NCBI GenBank assembly: GCA_945893075.1 | Contig: CAMDDX010000016.1 | Coordinates: forward strand, 1-44,205 | Length of the DNA stretch: 44,205 nucleotides | Direction: 5' to 3' | Source: Planctomyces sp. SH-PL62 | Lineage (GTDB): Bacteria > Planctomycetota > Planctomycetia > Planctomycetales > Planctomycetaceae | Shown: in pieces, positions 16,456-24,979 of the stretch | Position numbering within the stretch: position 1 is the first letter of the stretch | Layout of the letters: each line of letters begins with the position of its first letter | Program-made: the position numbers and the translations under genes | The notes under the pieces: model-generated | Database searches by the model: none | Told to the model about the DNA's origin: nothing | What the model saw: the letters and a program-made list of their open reading frames with translations, nothing else

Positions 16456-17217
16456 TTAGCTCAACACTTCGCGCAGCAGGTCATTGTTCGGGAACGGGTG
16501 CCCTTTGGACTGCGTGAAGGCTTCGCCGAAGTTGGTTCCGATGCTTGCTCCGCGAGCGGCGCTCCAGCGGCGGCAACTTTCGAGGTATTCGTCGACTCCG
16601 TGTTGCTTCCGCAGCCATTCGCGCTGGCTGGCATGGCAGGCGAGCATCTTGAGTTTGAGTTCAAACGTGGCGGAGATGTCGAGGATGAATTCCGGCTCAA
16701 TCGGGCGGCCGAACCAGTCGAGTCCTTCGAGGGCGTCTACGAAGTACAGATGCGGGATATGGTCGGTCGCCGGGGCTGGCTCCCACTGCTGAGTTTTGTA
16801 GTTCGGCACGCTGGCGTTGAAGAGGGCGTCGCGGACGAGTCTCGATGTGACTTCGTGATCGGACATGTAATCGACCGGCGGCGCGGTCAGCACGATGTCG
16901 GGACGAGTGCGGCGGATCACTTCGGTGACTCGGCGACGACCGTCGTTGTCGTGCGTGATGCTCAGGTCGCGGAACTCCAGGCAGAGATAGTCGGCCCCCA
17001 GTAAATCTGCGGCGGCCTGGGCTTCGGCGCGGCGCACGGCGGAGATTTCCTCGGAGCCGAGTTCCGCCGAACCGCAGTCTCCCGGCGTCATCGTGGCGGT
17101 CGTAATGTGACAGCCACGCTGTTTGAGTAATGCCAATGTGCCGGCACATTGGAACTCGATGTCATCGGGATGCGCGTGAATCGCGAGGACTCGCGGAGTC
17201 GGGACGCTGCGGTGCAT
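16456..17217 (-). CDS. PIG-L (LmbE-like) family deacetylase
   Basis: 253 residues. The zinc site motif AHPDDIE (residues about 14-20) and the downstream DHEVTSR (about 119-125) are the two hallmark metal-binding segments of PIG-L N-acetylglucosaminyl deacetylases, including BshB. TPGDCGSAELGSEEISAVRRAEAQ is the typical region after the first motif. It likely removes an acetyl group from an N-acetylglucosamine-type sugar; the substrate is unknown. It is transcribed away from the NagB/PIG-L fusion gene at 17347, whose C-terminal half is a second member of the same superfamily, so the two may act on related amino sugars. The start ATG has AGGCGAG upstream. Confidence 0.88.
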   Translation of the reverse strand: MHRSVPTPRVLAIHAHPDDIEFQCAGTLALLKQRGCHITTATMTPGDCGSAELGSEEISAVRRAEAQAAADLLGADYLCLEFRDLSITHDNDGRRRVTEVIRRTRPDIVLTAPPVDYMSDHEVTSRLVRDALFNASVPNYKTQQWEPAPATDHIPHLYFVDALEGLDWFGRPIEPEFILDISATFELKLKMLACHASQREWLRKQHGVDEYLESCRRWSAARGASIGTNFGEAFTQSKGHPFPNNDLLREVLS

Positions 17218-17264
17218 TGCAATCTCGCCTTTCGACAGTTTTCATTGCCGCCGGTGTCGACTTG

Positions 17265-17317
17265 GTAGCCGCGTTCGCCAGAACGCGGGTCGCCCACACT
17301 CTGGCGAGTGTGGCTAC
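17265..17317. repeat. REP-like double hairpin, family A copy 2
   Basis: GTAG foot at 17265, CTAC foot at 17314-17317. Left hairpin CCGCGTTC-GCCA-GAACGCGG; right hairpin CCACACTC-TGGC-GAGTGTGG. The right stem differs from the left at several positions, yet both sides of it changed together, so pairing is kept. This is the only family A copy lying between two divergent gene starts instead of at a gene end. Confidence 0.85.
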
Positions 17318-17346
17318 GGAATCGTTCGACCAACAAAGGCAACGGC

Positions 17347-19248
17347 ATGTGGCACGATAAGTACAAAGACGGAGCACCTCAACCGGCTCAGATCATTCAC
17401 TGCGGCAAGCTGCCGGCGAGCGTCTTCAGCGACTCCCGCGATGCGGCACGGTTCGTGGCGGTCGTGATCGCCAATCTGATTCGCGAGAAGAACGCGGCGG
17501 GACAAAAGGCGGTCCTGGGACTGGCGACCGGCTCGACGCCGATTGGCGTTTATCGCGAACTCGTCCGCCTGCACAAAGCCGGCGAGTTGGATTTTTCTAA
17601 TGTCGTGACCTTTAACCTCGACGAATACTGGCCGATGCCGCCGGAGTCCGAGCAGTCGTATCACAGCTTCATGTGGGAGCACCTCTTCGGCCACGTCAAC
17701 ATCCTACCGGAAAACGTTCACATCCCCAGCGGCCTTTCGCGACAAGAAGACGTCGGACGGGAATGCGCAGAATACGAACAGCAGATCACTCAATTGGGTG
17801 GGTTGGATCTGCAACTGCTGGGAATCGGGCGCGATGGTCACATCGGCTTCAATGAACCAGGCAGCGATCGCAACAGCCGGACTCGATTGGTAGCGCTGGA
17901 CCCGATGACTCGCCGCGATGCGGCCGGAGATTTCGGTGGTGAAGAGAAAGTCCCGGCTCGCGCAATCACGATGGGAGTGCAAACCATCTGGGAGGCCAAA
18001 CGCATTTTCCTAGTGGCTCTCGGTGAGAAGAAGGCGTTCGTCATCCGCAAGGCTTTGGAAGGCGAGCCGACGCCGAACGTCCCGGCCAGTTTCTTGCAGA
18101 ATCATCTGAATGCGGCCTTCATCCTCGATGAAGCCGCGAGCGCCGAACTGACGCAGGTCCGCACGCCGTGGACCGGGGGCCGCATCGTCGATTGGACACC
18201 GACCCTGCAAAAACGCGCGATGGTTTGGTTGTCGCAGGTCTGCCAGAAGCCGCTCTTGAAACTCGATATGAAGGACTTCTTACAGCATCACTTGTACGAC
18301 ATCCTGCATCTCGAAGGAGGCGCGGCCGCGATTCGCGAGCGAGTCTTCGAACAACTGCTAGGGACGGTTTGCCCAAAGCCCGGCGGTGACAAGCCAGTCA
18401 AGGTGTTGATTTTCAGCCCGCACCCGGACGATGACGTGATCTCGATGGGGGGCACCTTCATCACGCTGGTCAATCAGGGACATCAGGTGCATGTCGCGTA
18501 CATGACCGGTGGCAACATCGCCGTTCGCGACGACGCTTGTTTGCGGCATATCGACTACGTTGAGGAGAGTTCACAGCAACTCGGCGGCCTGAATCCGGAG
18601 ACAGCCGCGCGATTGAAAAAGTGCCGAGACCTCATCCGCGCCAAGAAGTCGGGCGATCATGACACCGGCGATGTGCTGACGCTTAAAGGATTGATCCGCA
18701 AGACGGAAGCGATCAATGCCTGCGAGTTGGTCGGCGTTCCCGTCGAGCGACTGAATTTTTTGGAGTTGCCGTTCTATCAAACGGGCAGCGTCAAGAAGCG
18801 TGCGATGGGAGAAGTCGACATCAAGATCGTGGCTGACAAACTCCGTGACCTGCGTCCCGATCAGATTTACTTCGCGGGCGATCTCTCTGACCCGCATGGC
18901 ACGCACCGCGTCTGTGCCCAGATCATCATCGAAGTGCTCGCTCGGATTGATGCCGAAAGTTATGCCCCGGAAGTCTGGATGTATCGCGGCGCGTGGCAGG
19001 AGTTCGAGCCTCACGAAATCGAACGCGCCGTGCCGCTCAGCCCCGAAGTCATGGCCAAGAAGAAGCAGGCGATTCTGCGACACGAAAGTCAGAAGGATGG
19101 GGCCATGTTCATGGGTTCGGACGACCGCGAATTCTGGATGCGTGCCGAAGACCGGACCAAACAAACGGCTCAGATTTACAATGACCTTGGCCTGCCCGAA
19201 TTCTTCGCCTTGGAAGGCTTCGTGCGCTACCACGGGCAGAAACTGTGA
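17347..19248 (+). CDS. nagB: Glucosamine-6-phosphate deaminase fused to a PIG-L deacetylase domain
   Basis: 633 residues, two enzymes in one chain. Residues about 1-290 are NagB: LATGSTPIGVYREL, NLDEYWP and GIGRDGHIGFNEPGS carry the catalytic Asp/His/Glu set that converts glucosamine-6-phosphate to fructose-6-phosphate and ammonia. After a linker, residues about 355-633 are PIG-L: FSPHPDDDVISMGGT and SDPHGTHRV are the zinc motifs. The combination suggests deacetylation and deamination of an amino sugar within one protein, in cytosolic amino-sugar catabolism or recycling. The ATG at 17347 has AAAGG 8 nt upstream; the 13-codon extension to 17308 is repeat-derived and unlikely. Confidence 0.9.
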   Translation: MWHDKYKDGAPQPAQIIHCGKLPASVFSDSRDAARFVAVVIANLIREKNAAGQKAVLGLATGSTPIGVYRELVRLHKAGELDFSNVVTFNLDEYWPMPPESEQSYHSFMWEHLFGHVNILPENVHIPSGLSRQEDVGRECAEYEQQITQLGGLDLQLLGIGRDGHIGFNEPGSDRNSRTRLVALDPMTRRDAAGDFGGEEKVPARAITMGVQTIWEAKRIFLVALGEKKAFVIRKALEGEPTPNVPASFLQNHLNAAFILDEAASAELTQVRTPWTGGRIVDWTPTLQKRAMVWLSQVCQKPLLKLDMKDFLQHHLYDILHLEGGAAAIRERVFEQLLGTVCPKPGGDKPVKVLIFSPHPDDDVISMGGTFITLVNQGHQVHVAYMTGGNIAVRDDACLRHIDYVEESSQQLGGLNPETAARLKKCRDLIRAKKSGDHDTGDVLTLKGLIRKTEAINACELVGVPVERLNFLELPFYQTGSVKKRAMGEVDIKIVADKLRDLRPDQIYFAGDLSDPHGTHRVCAQIIIEVLARIDAESYAPEVWMYRGAWQEFEPHEIERAVPLSPEVMAKKKQAILRHESQKDGAMFMGSDDREFWMRAEDRTKQTAQIYNDLGLPEFFALEGFVRYHGQKL

Positions 19249-19389
19249 TGGCCTGGGAGGGTGTGGGCGGGTTCGCTCGGTCGCTTGAATCCCCCCGGTG
19301 AATCGCGATACTCGCACGCCGTAAACGTTCCGCCACTTTTCACAAACATGCCGCGGCCGATAGGCCAGATGCGGCCAAGGAGAATGCAC

Positions 19390-19908
19390 ATGGCTGAGAC
19401 TCGAACTGGAGCTGTGACACTTAAAGGCAACCCCGTGACACTCGCGGGAGCGGCGTTGCAAGCTGGCCAAGCCGCGCCGGATTTCAAGCTGCAAGACAAC
19501 GGACTGGGCGAAGTCACGCTGGCCTCCAGCGTGGGCAAGACGCGAGTGATCGCGACCATTCCGTCGCTCGACACACCGACCTGCCATGCCGAGACCAAGC
19601 GGTTCAACGATGAAGTCAAGAACCTGCCGAACGTCGAAGTCCTGGTGGTCAGCATGGACTTGCCGTTCGGGCAAAAGCGCTGGTGCGGAGCCGAGGGCGT
19701 GACCAACGTCAAGACGTTGAGCGCTCACCGCTGCTCGAAGTTTGGCGAGGATTACGGTGCTCTGATTTCGGGCGGCGTGTTGGATCGCTGCCTCTGCCGA
19801 GCGATCTTCGTGATCGACGGCCAAGGCCAACTCAAGCACGTTGAGTACGTCAAAGAAATCGCCGAGCATCCGAACTACGAAGCCGTTCTGGCCGCGGCCA
19901 AGGGATAA
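19390..19908 (+). CDS. tpx: Thiol peroxidase (atypical 2-Cys peroxiredoxin)
   Basis: 172 residues. Reduces hydroperoxides with thioredoxin. ETRTGAVTLKGNPVTLAG is the Tpx N-terminus. The peroxidatic Cys is C65 in SLDTPTCHAET, and the resolving Cys is C99 in QKRWCGAEG; the spacing of 34 equals that of E. coli Tpx (C61/C95). Two further Cys (in DRCLCRAIF) are extra. An AAGGAG 8 nt before the ATG at 19390 fixes the start over an in-frame ATG at 19384. A strong intrinsic terminator follows 36 nt after the stop. It stands alone between the NagB fusion and csrA. Confidence 0.93.
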   Translation: MAETRTGAVTLKGNPVTLAGAALQAGQAAPDFKLQDNGLGEVTLASSVGKTRVIATIPSLDTPTCHAETKRFNDEVKNLPNVEVLVVSMDLPFGQKRWCGAEGVTNVKTLSAHRCSKFGEDYGALISGGVLDRCLCRAIFVIDGQGQLKHVEYVKEIAEHPNYEAVLAAAKG

Positions 19909-19943
19909 TTCAGGTCGCGACTCATCGGCTAGTAAGCTATCAA

Positions 19944-19978
19944 ACGCCCGCTCCCGTTGGGGAGGCGGGCGTTTTTTG
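19944..19978 (+). terminator. Intrinsic terminator after tpx
   Basis: A GC-rich stem ACGCCCGC plus TCCC pairs across GTTG with GGGA plus GGCGGGCGT and is followed at once by six T residues. Canonical rho-independent form, placed to end tpx transcription. Confidence 0.9.
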
Positions 19979-20231
19979 TGGATTTACCACAGGGAGTGTT
20001 ACCGGACCAGCGTTTCGACATCCAAGGGGCCAAGAGGGCTGATTCTGCCGCGGTTCACCGAAATTTCAGAAAGACCTTCGACACATTTGACAGTTTTGCT
20101 CGTAAATACACATCGTGAGAACAGTGGGGCGGATTCAACGCCGGAGGGAAATCGGCGGATCATCGCGGGCCAAGAGTGACTTCTAGGATCGAGGTCGGCT
20201 GCAACTGCGGTCGCCTCAAGGAGGAGATGCG

Positions 20232-20438
20232 ATGCTGGTGCTTACTCGAAAAAATGGTGAGTCCGTGCGGATCGCGGACAACATTGAAGTCGTCGTTCTG
20301 GAGGTCAAGAACGGCAAAGTCCGGCTGGGGTTTCGCTGCCCCGACGATGTTTCGATCCTGCGGAAAGAAGTCTATGATCGGGACGCCGCCGATGAGCCGC
20401 TCTCGCTGATGGACTTCGCCGCATTGGTCGAAGCGTAG
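20232..20438 (+). CDS. csrA: Carbon storage regulator CsrA
   Basis: 68 residues. RNA-binding post-transcriptional regulator that acts as a dimer on GGA motifs in 5' leaders. MLVLTRKNGESVRIADNIEV and VRLGF follow the family, and the key RNA-contact Arg is present as R44 in ILRKEVYD. The middle reads FRCPDDVSILRKE where most CsrA read IxAPxxVxVHREE, a mild divergence. GGAGGAG precedes the ATG. Upstream at 20087-20092 is a perfect TTGACA, but no good -10 lies at normal distance (TAAATA is only 10 nt on), so I do not list it as a promoter. The OCD-like gene follows after 41 nt and may be co-transcribed. Confidence 0.92.
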   Translation: MLVLTRKNGESVRIADNIEVVVLEVKNGKVRLGFRCPDDVSILRKEVYDRDAADEPLSLMDFAALVEA

Positions 20439-20479
20439 CGACACGCCACCGGCAGCTTTGCCGGAAGGGCGATCCGATC

Positions 20480-21436
20480 ATGGCCGCACTGTTTCTGACC
20501 GAGGATCACGTTCGCGATTTGCTCGACATGCCGATGGCCATTGAGGTCATCGAAGAGTTGTTTCGCGAGTTATCCAACGGCCGCGCGAAGAACTTGCCTC
20601 GGCAGCGTGTGCAAGCCGGCAAGATGTTGCTGCACACCATGTCGGCCGCGTGCGAATACCTCGGCGTCGGCGGCTGGAAGGCGTATTCGACCACGCGTGA
20701 GAAGTCCCGTTTTCACGTCGGACTGTACGACCTCGCGACCGGAGAAATGCTGGCGATCATCGAAGCAGACTTTCTCGGCCAACTCCGCACCGGCGCGGCC
20801 AGTGGAGTCGCTACCGAATTCCTCGCGCGGCCGGATGCGAAGGTGGTCGGGCTGTTCGGAGCCGGGTTGCAGGCCGCCACGCAGCTCAAAGCGGTTTGCT
20901 CAGTGCGCAAGATTTCGCGAGTCGAGGTTTATTGCCGCGATGCCGCTCGACGCGAATCGTTCGCCGCGCAGATGTCGGAATACTGTGCGACCGAGGTTGT
21001 TCCGGGACACGCTCCCGATGAAGTGGCCGCCGACAAAGACATCGTCATCACCGCGACCACCAGCAAGACGCCAGTCTTCGACGGCCGAGCACTGGATGAG
21101 GGGACGCACCTGAACGTCATCGGCTCAAATTTTTTGGCGAAGGCTGAGGTCGACGTCACCACCATTCGCCGCGCCGACAATTTGATTTGCGATAGTGTTG
21201 AGCAATGCCGTCTGGAAGCCGGCGACTTCATCCCCGCGATCGAAGCGGGGGTCACGGATTGGTCGCTGATGCACGAACTCGCGGAGATCGTCTCTGGCCG
21301 AAAAACTGGCCGAGCTTTGCCGGAAAACATCACGCTCTTCAAGTCGGTCGGCCTCGCTGTCGAGGATGTCGCACTGGGAGCCAAGCTGTTGCAATTGGCT
21401 CGCAATCAACGGCTCGGTACGCCTTTGCCGTTTTGA
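20480..21436 (+). CDS. Ornithine cyclodeaminase / mu-crystallin family protein
   Basis: 318 residues. FLTEDHVRDLLDMPMAIEVI and GGWKAYSTTREKSRFHVGLY are the N-terminal dimer/substrate half. LGQLRTGAASGVATEFLAR leads into the Rossmann segment KVVGLFGAGLQAATQLKAV (GxGxQA-type NAD(P) site). DIVITATTSKTPVFDGRAL and HLNVIGSNF complete the family pattern. Members include ornithine cyclodeaminase, alanine dehydrogenase and imine reductases, so the substrate cannot be fixed here. Start ATG at 20480, 41 nt after csrA on the same strand, with only GGAAGGG at a distance as ribosome site. Confidence 0.85.
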   Translation: MAALFLTEDHVRDLLDMPMAIEVIEELFRELSNGRAKNLPRQRVQAGKMLLHTMSAACEYLGVGGWKAYSTTREKSRFHVGLYDLATGEMLAIIEADFLGQLRTGAASGVATEFLARPDAKVVGLFGAGLQAATQLKAVCSVRKISRVEVYCRDAARRESFAAQMSEYCATEVVPGHAPDEVAADKDIVITATTSKTPVFDGRALDEGTHLNVIGSNFLAKAEVDVTTIRRADNLICDSVEQCRLEAGDFIPAIEAGVTDWSLMHELAEIVSGRKTGRALPENITLFKSVGLAVEDVALGAKLLQLARNQRLGTPLPF

Positions 21437-22014
21437 GTTGGCGGTCGAAGCCCTTCGCGATCATCCGTCGGCTTGGGCAAACATGCCGGACAAATTCTGC
21501 GATCTTGACGATTGTTCCAGTTCGCTTTCTTTCGGAATCATCTCGGAACAGCGGTTGCTCTTCAGCTTGCCGATTATCGGTTTTCTAAGTGTCGGCGCGA
21601 GATGTTGACGGTGATCAACACGAACTTTGCCGACCTTTGAGTGGCCGCAGTTCCAGAAAGCAAAATGTTCCGCATCACTGAATTCGATTTCGGGACGATT
21701 GATGTTTCGCGCATTGTCCGCGAGTGAACGTCAATTCGTTTCGTTTGCTTGACGCCGGCGGGGTTGTTTCCGCTGGCGTGCAGAGCGTGTTCAATTCTCT
21801 TGATGCGCGGCCAACCTGCGGATTTGTCGGCATTTGAGCGTGATCTCGCTCCATGGCCGCGCTTCGCGCCGCGTCGAGTCGGGCCTTCCGGCACGCCTGC
21901 TGCTTTTTGATCCGGCACTCTCACACACGGATCGACTCGCTCCTCGGCGAGTTCACGCAGAGCCGAGCCACGTTTTCTCTCTCACTTAATCTCTCACACT
22001 CAGGGGACAGGGAC
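21437..22014. other. 578-nt gap with no recognised gene
   Basis: Somewhat more AT-rich than the flanking genes. Open frames here lack protein-like composition or ribosome sites. I see no terminator with a T-run, no long palindrome and no convincing promoter pair. It probably contains the leader of the pilin-like gene that starts at 22015. Confidence 0.5.
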
Positions 22015-22371
22015 ATGCTGCGCAATATTTCCAAGTTGGCTTCGGACGAACACGGTTTCATTATCTCAGCCGAGCTGGTGCTGGTGATGACCATCGCCGT
22101 GTTGGGCATGGTGGTGGGTCTCGCCGCGGTGCGAGATTCCATCACGCATGAACTCAACGACCTCTCGCATGCCTTCGGAGCAGTCAACCAATCGTACAGC
22201 GTGACTGGTTTGAAGAAAGAGCGATGTTGGGGCGGGGTTCACGCCTTCGTCGCCGGCTTCGGCTTCAACGACACGTCCGATGACTGCGATTGCAAACCGA
22301 TTAAGTTCATCGACGTCCGCGGAAAGAATGATCCGAGTGACGGCGATCCGCATGAGTCGAACGGCTACTAA
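22015..22371 (+). CDS. Pilin-like / TadE-type small membrane protein
   Basis: 118 residues. A short polar N-terminus (MLRNISKLASDEHGF) leads straight into a hydrophobic helix (about 16-40, IISAELVLVMTIAVLGMVVGL) and then an amphipathic segment and a polar C-terminus with four Cys (RCW, DDCDCK). The Gly-Phe before the helix and the Glu at about position 5 of the hydrophobic part (SAELVL) resemble type IV or Flp-like prepilins, with cleavage possible after Gly14. The name is inference; similar small proteins in this phylum are usually called hypothetical. GGGAC lies just before the ATG. An intrinsic terminator follows 21 nt after the stop, so it is a single-gene unit. Confidence 0.65.
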   Translation: MLRNISKLASDEHGFIISAELVLVMTIAVLGMVVGLAAVRDSITHELNDLSHAFGAVNQSYSVTGLKKERCWGGVHAFVAGFGFNDTSDDCDCKPIKFIDVRGKNDPSDGDPHESNGY

Positions 22372-22392
22372 ACCGCTGATCCAAGAGACCTC

Positions 22393-22425
22393 AAAGCTTG
22401 ACCGAGATTCGGTCGAGCTTTTTTT
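22393..22425 (+). terminator. Intrinsic terminator after the pilin-like gene
   Basis: AAAGCTTGACC pairs (one G-T wobble) with GGTCGAGCTTT across a short loop and runs directly into seven T residues. Confidence 0.85.
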
Positions 22426-22525
22426 GTTGGCCGCGACATTCTTCGCAGACCAGCCTCGATTGGCGAGAGGTGTTCTCGCCGCTGAAACGTCGAAATGACG
22501 ATAAGGGACGACGGGAGATTCCCTG

Positions 22526-23473
22526 ATGCCCGAACGTCGCCGACCTGTTTCTTCTGCCGCCATCACCACCGCCAAGCCGGCCGATCTGTCGAGCCAGGTC
22601 GCCGCGTTTGTGAATTACTTACAGGCCGAGTGCGGGATGTCGAAGAACACGCTCGCGGCGTATCGCACGGATTTGCTGCAATTCTCCGAATGGTTTCGCG
22701 AGCACGGACCGGCAACCGTGCATCACGTCGATCTCGGAACTCTGACCGGTCACTTGCAGTGGCTGCATGAGCGGAAGCTCGCGGCCAGCACGATCGCGCG
22801 GCACTTGGTCGCGATCAAAATGTTCTTTCGATATCTCGTGCTGGAAGGGATTCTGGCCGAGAGCGTCGCGGACCTGATGAACTCACCGAAGATGTGGCAG
22901 AATCTGCCGAAGGTGCTCTCGCCGGAGGCGATCAATCGGCTGATCGCGGCTCCGGCCGCTGAGGATCGGCAACCGCTCCGCGATCGGGCGTTGCTCTGCC
23001 TGTTGTACGCGACCGGTTGCCGAGCTTCAGAAATCTCGAATCTGAAAGTGCAGGACGTCCGGCTCGACGAAAACTTCTGCCGCTGTCTGGGCAAAGGAAA
23101 CAAGGAACGGATTGTCGGCCTCAACCCAGTCGCGCGGTTGGCGTTGGAGGCGTATCTCGAACACGAACGGCCGCAGCTTGTCGGCCGTCGCGAGGCCGAT
23201 TGGCTGTTTGTGACGCGGCGCGGAACCGGGCTGAGTCGGATCATGATTTGGCACTTGGTGAAGAAGTACGCGGCTCGCTCGGGGTGCAGCAATCAGGTCA
23301 GTCCCCACACGTTTCGACACAGCTTCGCGACGCACATGCTCGCTGGCGGCGCGGAGATTCGTGCTCTGCAAGAACTGCTGGGGCACGCGAACATTGCGAC
23401 GACGCAGATTTACACGCACGTCGAGCACTCGCGGCTGAAGGCGGTGCATGCTCGGTGTCATCCGCGCGGCTAA
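22526..23473 (+). CDS. xerD: XerC/XerD-type tyrosine recombinase
   Basis: 315 residues. Resolves chromosome dimers at dif-like sites or acts in element integration. The N-terminal SAM-like core-binding domain spans about 22-105 (FVNYLQAECGMSKNTLAAYR). The catalytic domain carries the full set: R166 (ATGCRASEI), K190 (GKGNKER), H261 and R264 (HTFRHSFATH), H287 (LLGHANIATTQ) and nucleophile Y296 (IYTHV). Length and the uninterrupted catalytic set favour the housekeeping Xer family over a phage integrase; XerC versus XerD is not decided by eye. It is followed 6 nt after the stop by a long GC-rich palindrome. Confidence 0.9.
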   Translation: MPERRRPVSSAAITTAKPADLSSQVAAFVNYLQAECGMSKNTLAAYRTDLLQFSEWFREHGPATVHHVDLGTLTGHLQWLHERKLAASTIARHLVAIKMFFRYLVLEGILAESVADLMNSPKMWQNLPKVLSPEAINRLIAAPAAEDRQPLRDRALLCLLYATGCRASEISNLKVQDVRLDENFCRCLGKGNKERIVGLNPVARLALEAYLEHERPQLVGRREADWLFVTRRGTGLSRIMIWHLVKKYAARSGCSNQVSPHTFRHSFATHMLAGGAEIRALQELLGHANIATTQIYTHVEHSRLKAVHARCHPRG

Positions 23474-23478
23474 GTCAC

Positions 23479-23552
23479 AGGCGAGCGGGGCGGCGTCAGC
23501 CCCCCGGTGCATTCGCCGGAGGACCGGGGGGCTGACGCCGCCCCGCTCGCCT
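23479..23552. repeat. GC-rich palindrome at the end of the Xer gene
   Basis: Arms 23479-23508 and 23523-23552 are perfectly complementary over 30 nt with a 14-nt loop. Each arm also contains GGGGC-GGCGTCA-GCCCC, so it can fold as two hairpins. No T-run, and no GTAG foot. It starts 6 nt after the stop codon. Confidence 0.85.
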
Positions 23553-23719
23553 AATTATCGGTGCGCCGGCAGGGTTTACCTGGCTTCCGGGACTGGCACG
23601 TTCGGCATGGCGGGCACGACTTGTGTCTCGCGAGTGACCGTCATGGCGTTTCCATCCGCTTCGGTCACTGCTTCCGACGATCAACCGAGGAGGACCGTTT
23701 TCCGACCGGAGCAGCGACC

Positions 23720-24973
23720 ATGCGAGTTCGATCCACGAGCGTGCTGTGCGGCGTGTTGGTGCTGATCAGCGGCTGGCTCGCGTTTGAGCGCTTGCACGCT
23801 GACCCGCGACGCGGCGGGGACTTCGAACTGGACGCCGGCACGAACTCGCTGCGGGATGCCGGCCGAGTGATGTCCAAGATCGCCAAGCAGATTTCGCCGA
23901 GCGTCGTCCACATCGAGAGCATTCACCGCACGGTCCTGCGCGGCGAGGTGGAAGAGACCGGATCAGGCGTCATCGTACGTGGCACACACATCGCCGGGGA
24001 CTACGTGGTAACGAATCGGCATGTCATCACGGCGGCGAAGTTGACGGAAATCAAAATCACGCTGCCCGATGGCCGGCAGGTGCATCCGGAACGAGTCTTG
24101 GAAGACGAAGCGTCCGACATCGCCGTGATGAAGATCGTGGCGGATGGACTGACTGCAGCAACCTGGGGCGACAGCGACGAGACCGAGATCGGGCATCCGG
24201 TGCTGGCGGTAGGGAGTCCGTTTGGCCTGAGCCAATCGATCACGTTTGGAATCATCAGCGCAAAGAGTCGCCGGTCTTTGAAGCTTGGCGACCGCGGGGT
24301 TCTCAATCAGGATTTTCTGCAGACGGACGCCGCAATCAATCCCGGCAATAGCGGTGGGCCGTTGATCGACATGAGCGGCCGAGTGGTCGGCATCAATACG
24401 GCGATCGCGTCGAACAGCGGCGGCAATGAAGGGATCGGCTTCAGCATCCCCAGCAATCTGGTCGCCCGCGTGGTCGATCAACTGCTGGAATACGGCAAGG
24501 TCTATCGGGCGTATCTCGGTGTGAAGTTGGACCCGGAGTTTGACATCACCAAAGCCCGTGCGTTGAAGCTGGATCGAGCACGCGGCGCGAGAGTCCTCTC
24601 GATCTATCCGAATACGCCGGCCGCGCGAGCGAAGCTGCAGAAGGACGATGTGATTCTGAGCTTCGACGGCATCGACATTCACGACGAGAACCATCTGATC
24701 AACGTTGTGAGCTTGTCGCCGGTCGGCAAGAAGGTGCGACTGACGGTCATGCGGCGCGGCGAGAAGATGACGGTGCAGGTCGATCTCAGCGATCGATCCG
24801 TTGCCGAGGACGATTCACCACCGTCGCCGACGCAACCGCAGCAAAGCAAGACGGACACCAAAGTTGAACTGATGAGCTTGCCGTCGGAGCGGTCGCAGCC
24901 AGCGAACTCGTTCGATTTGAAATTTGAAATCTCAGATTTGAAATTTCAGATGACGATTCGCCGCGCGCCGTAA
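23720..24973 (+). CDS. HtrA/DegP-type periplasmic serine protease with one PDZ domain
   Basis: 417 residues. An N-terminal hydrophobic segment (about 5-22, SVLCGVLVLISGWLAF) acts as signal or anchor. The trypsin-like domain has the triad H101 (VTNRHVIT), D133 (EASDIAVMKI) and S211 (NPGNSGGPLID). One PDZ domain follows at about 275-370 (GARVLSIYPNTPAARAKL). This is DegS/HhoA-like architecture for envelope protein quality control. The last 20 or so residues (LKFEISDLKFQM) are encoded by a repeat and are not part of the family. The ATG at 23720 has GGAG 9 nt upstream; the open frame back to 23561 is not conserved. It ends 6 nt before a family A repeat. Confidence 0.9.
   Translation: MRVRSTSVLCGVLVLISGWLAFERLHADPRRGGDFELDAGTNSLRDAGRVMSKIAKQISPSVVHIESIHRTVLRGEVEETGSGVIVRGTHIAGDYVVTNRHVITAAKLTEIKITLPDGRQVHPERVLEDEASDIAVMKIVADGLTAATWGDSDETEIGHPVLAVGSPFGLSQSITFGIISAKSRRSLKLGDRGVLNQDFLQTDAAINPGNSGGPLIDMSGRVVGINTAIASNSGGNEGIGFSIPSNLVARVVDQLLEYGKVYRAYLGVKLDPEFDITKARALKLDRARGARVLSIYPNTPAARAKLQKDDVILSFDGIDIHDENHLINVVSLSPVGKKVRLTVMRRGEKMTVQVDLSDRSVAEDDSPPSPTQPQQSKTDTKVELMSLPSERSQPANSFDLKFEISDLKFQMTIRRAP
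24914..24952. repeat. AT-rich repeat coding the HtrA tail
   Basis: GATTTGAAATTT occurs at 24914-24925 and again at 24935-24946, 21 nt (7 codons) apart, with the self-complementary core GAAATTTC. Its base composition stands out sharply from the GC-rich gene. It codes DLKFEIS then DLKFQM. Confidence 0.7.
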
Positions 24974-24979
24974 GCATTG

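Noticed and set aside
18571..19869. A 432-codon minus-strand open frame
   Set aside because: Antisense to the NagB fusion and tpx, both firmly identified.
21574..21924. A 116-codon minus-strand frame in the gap before the pilin-like gene
   Set aside because: No ribosome site, no motif, and Arg/Ser-rich shadow-like composition.
23479..23552. Reading the palindromes as ordinary intrinsic terminators
   Set aside because: Most have no T-run after the stem, are symmetric on both strands, and fold as two hairpins each; the true terminators at 19944 and 22393 look different.
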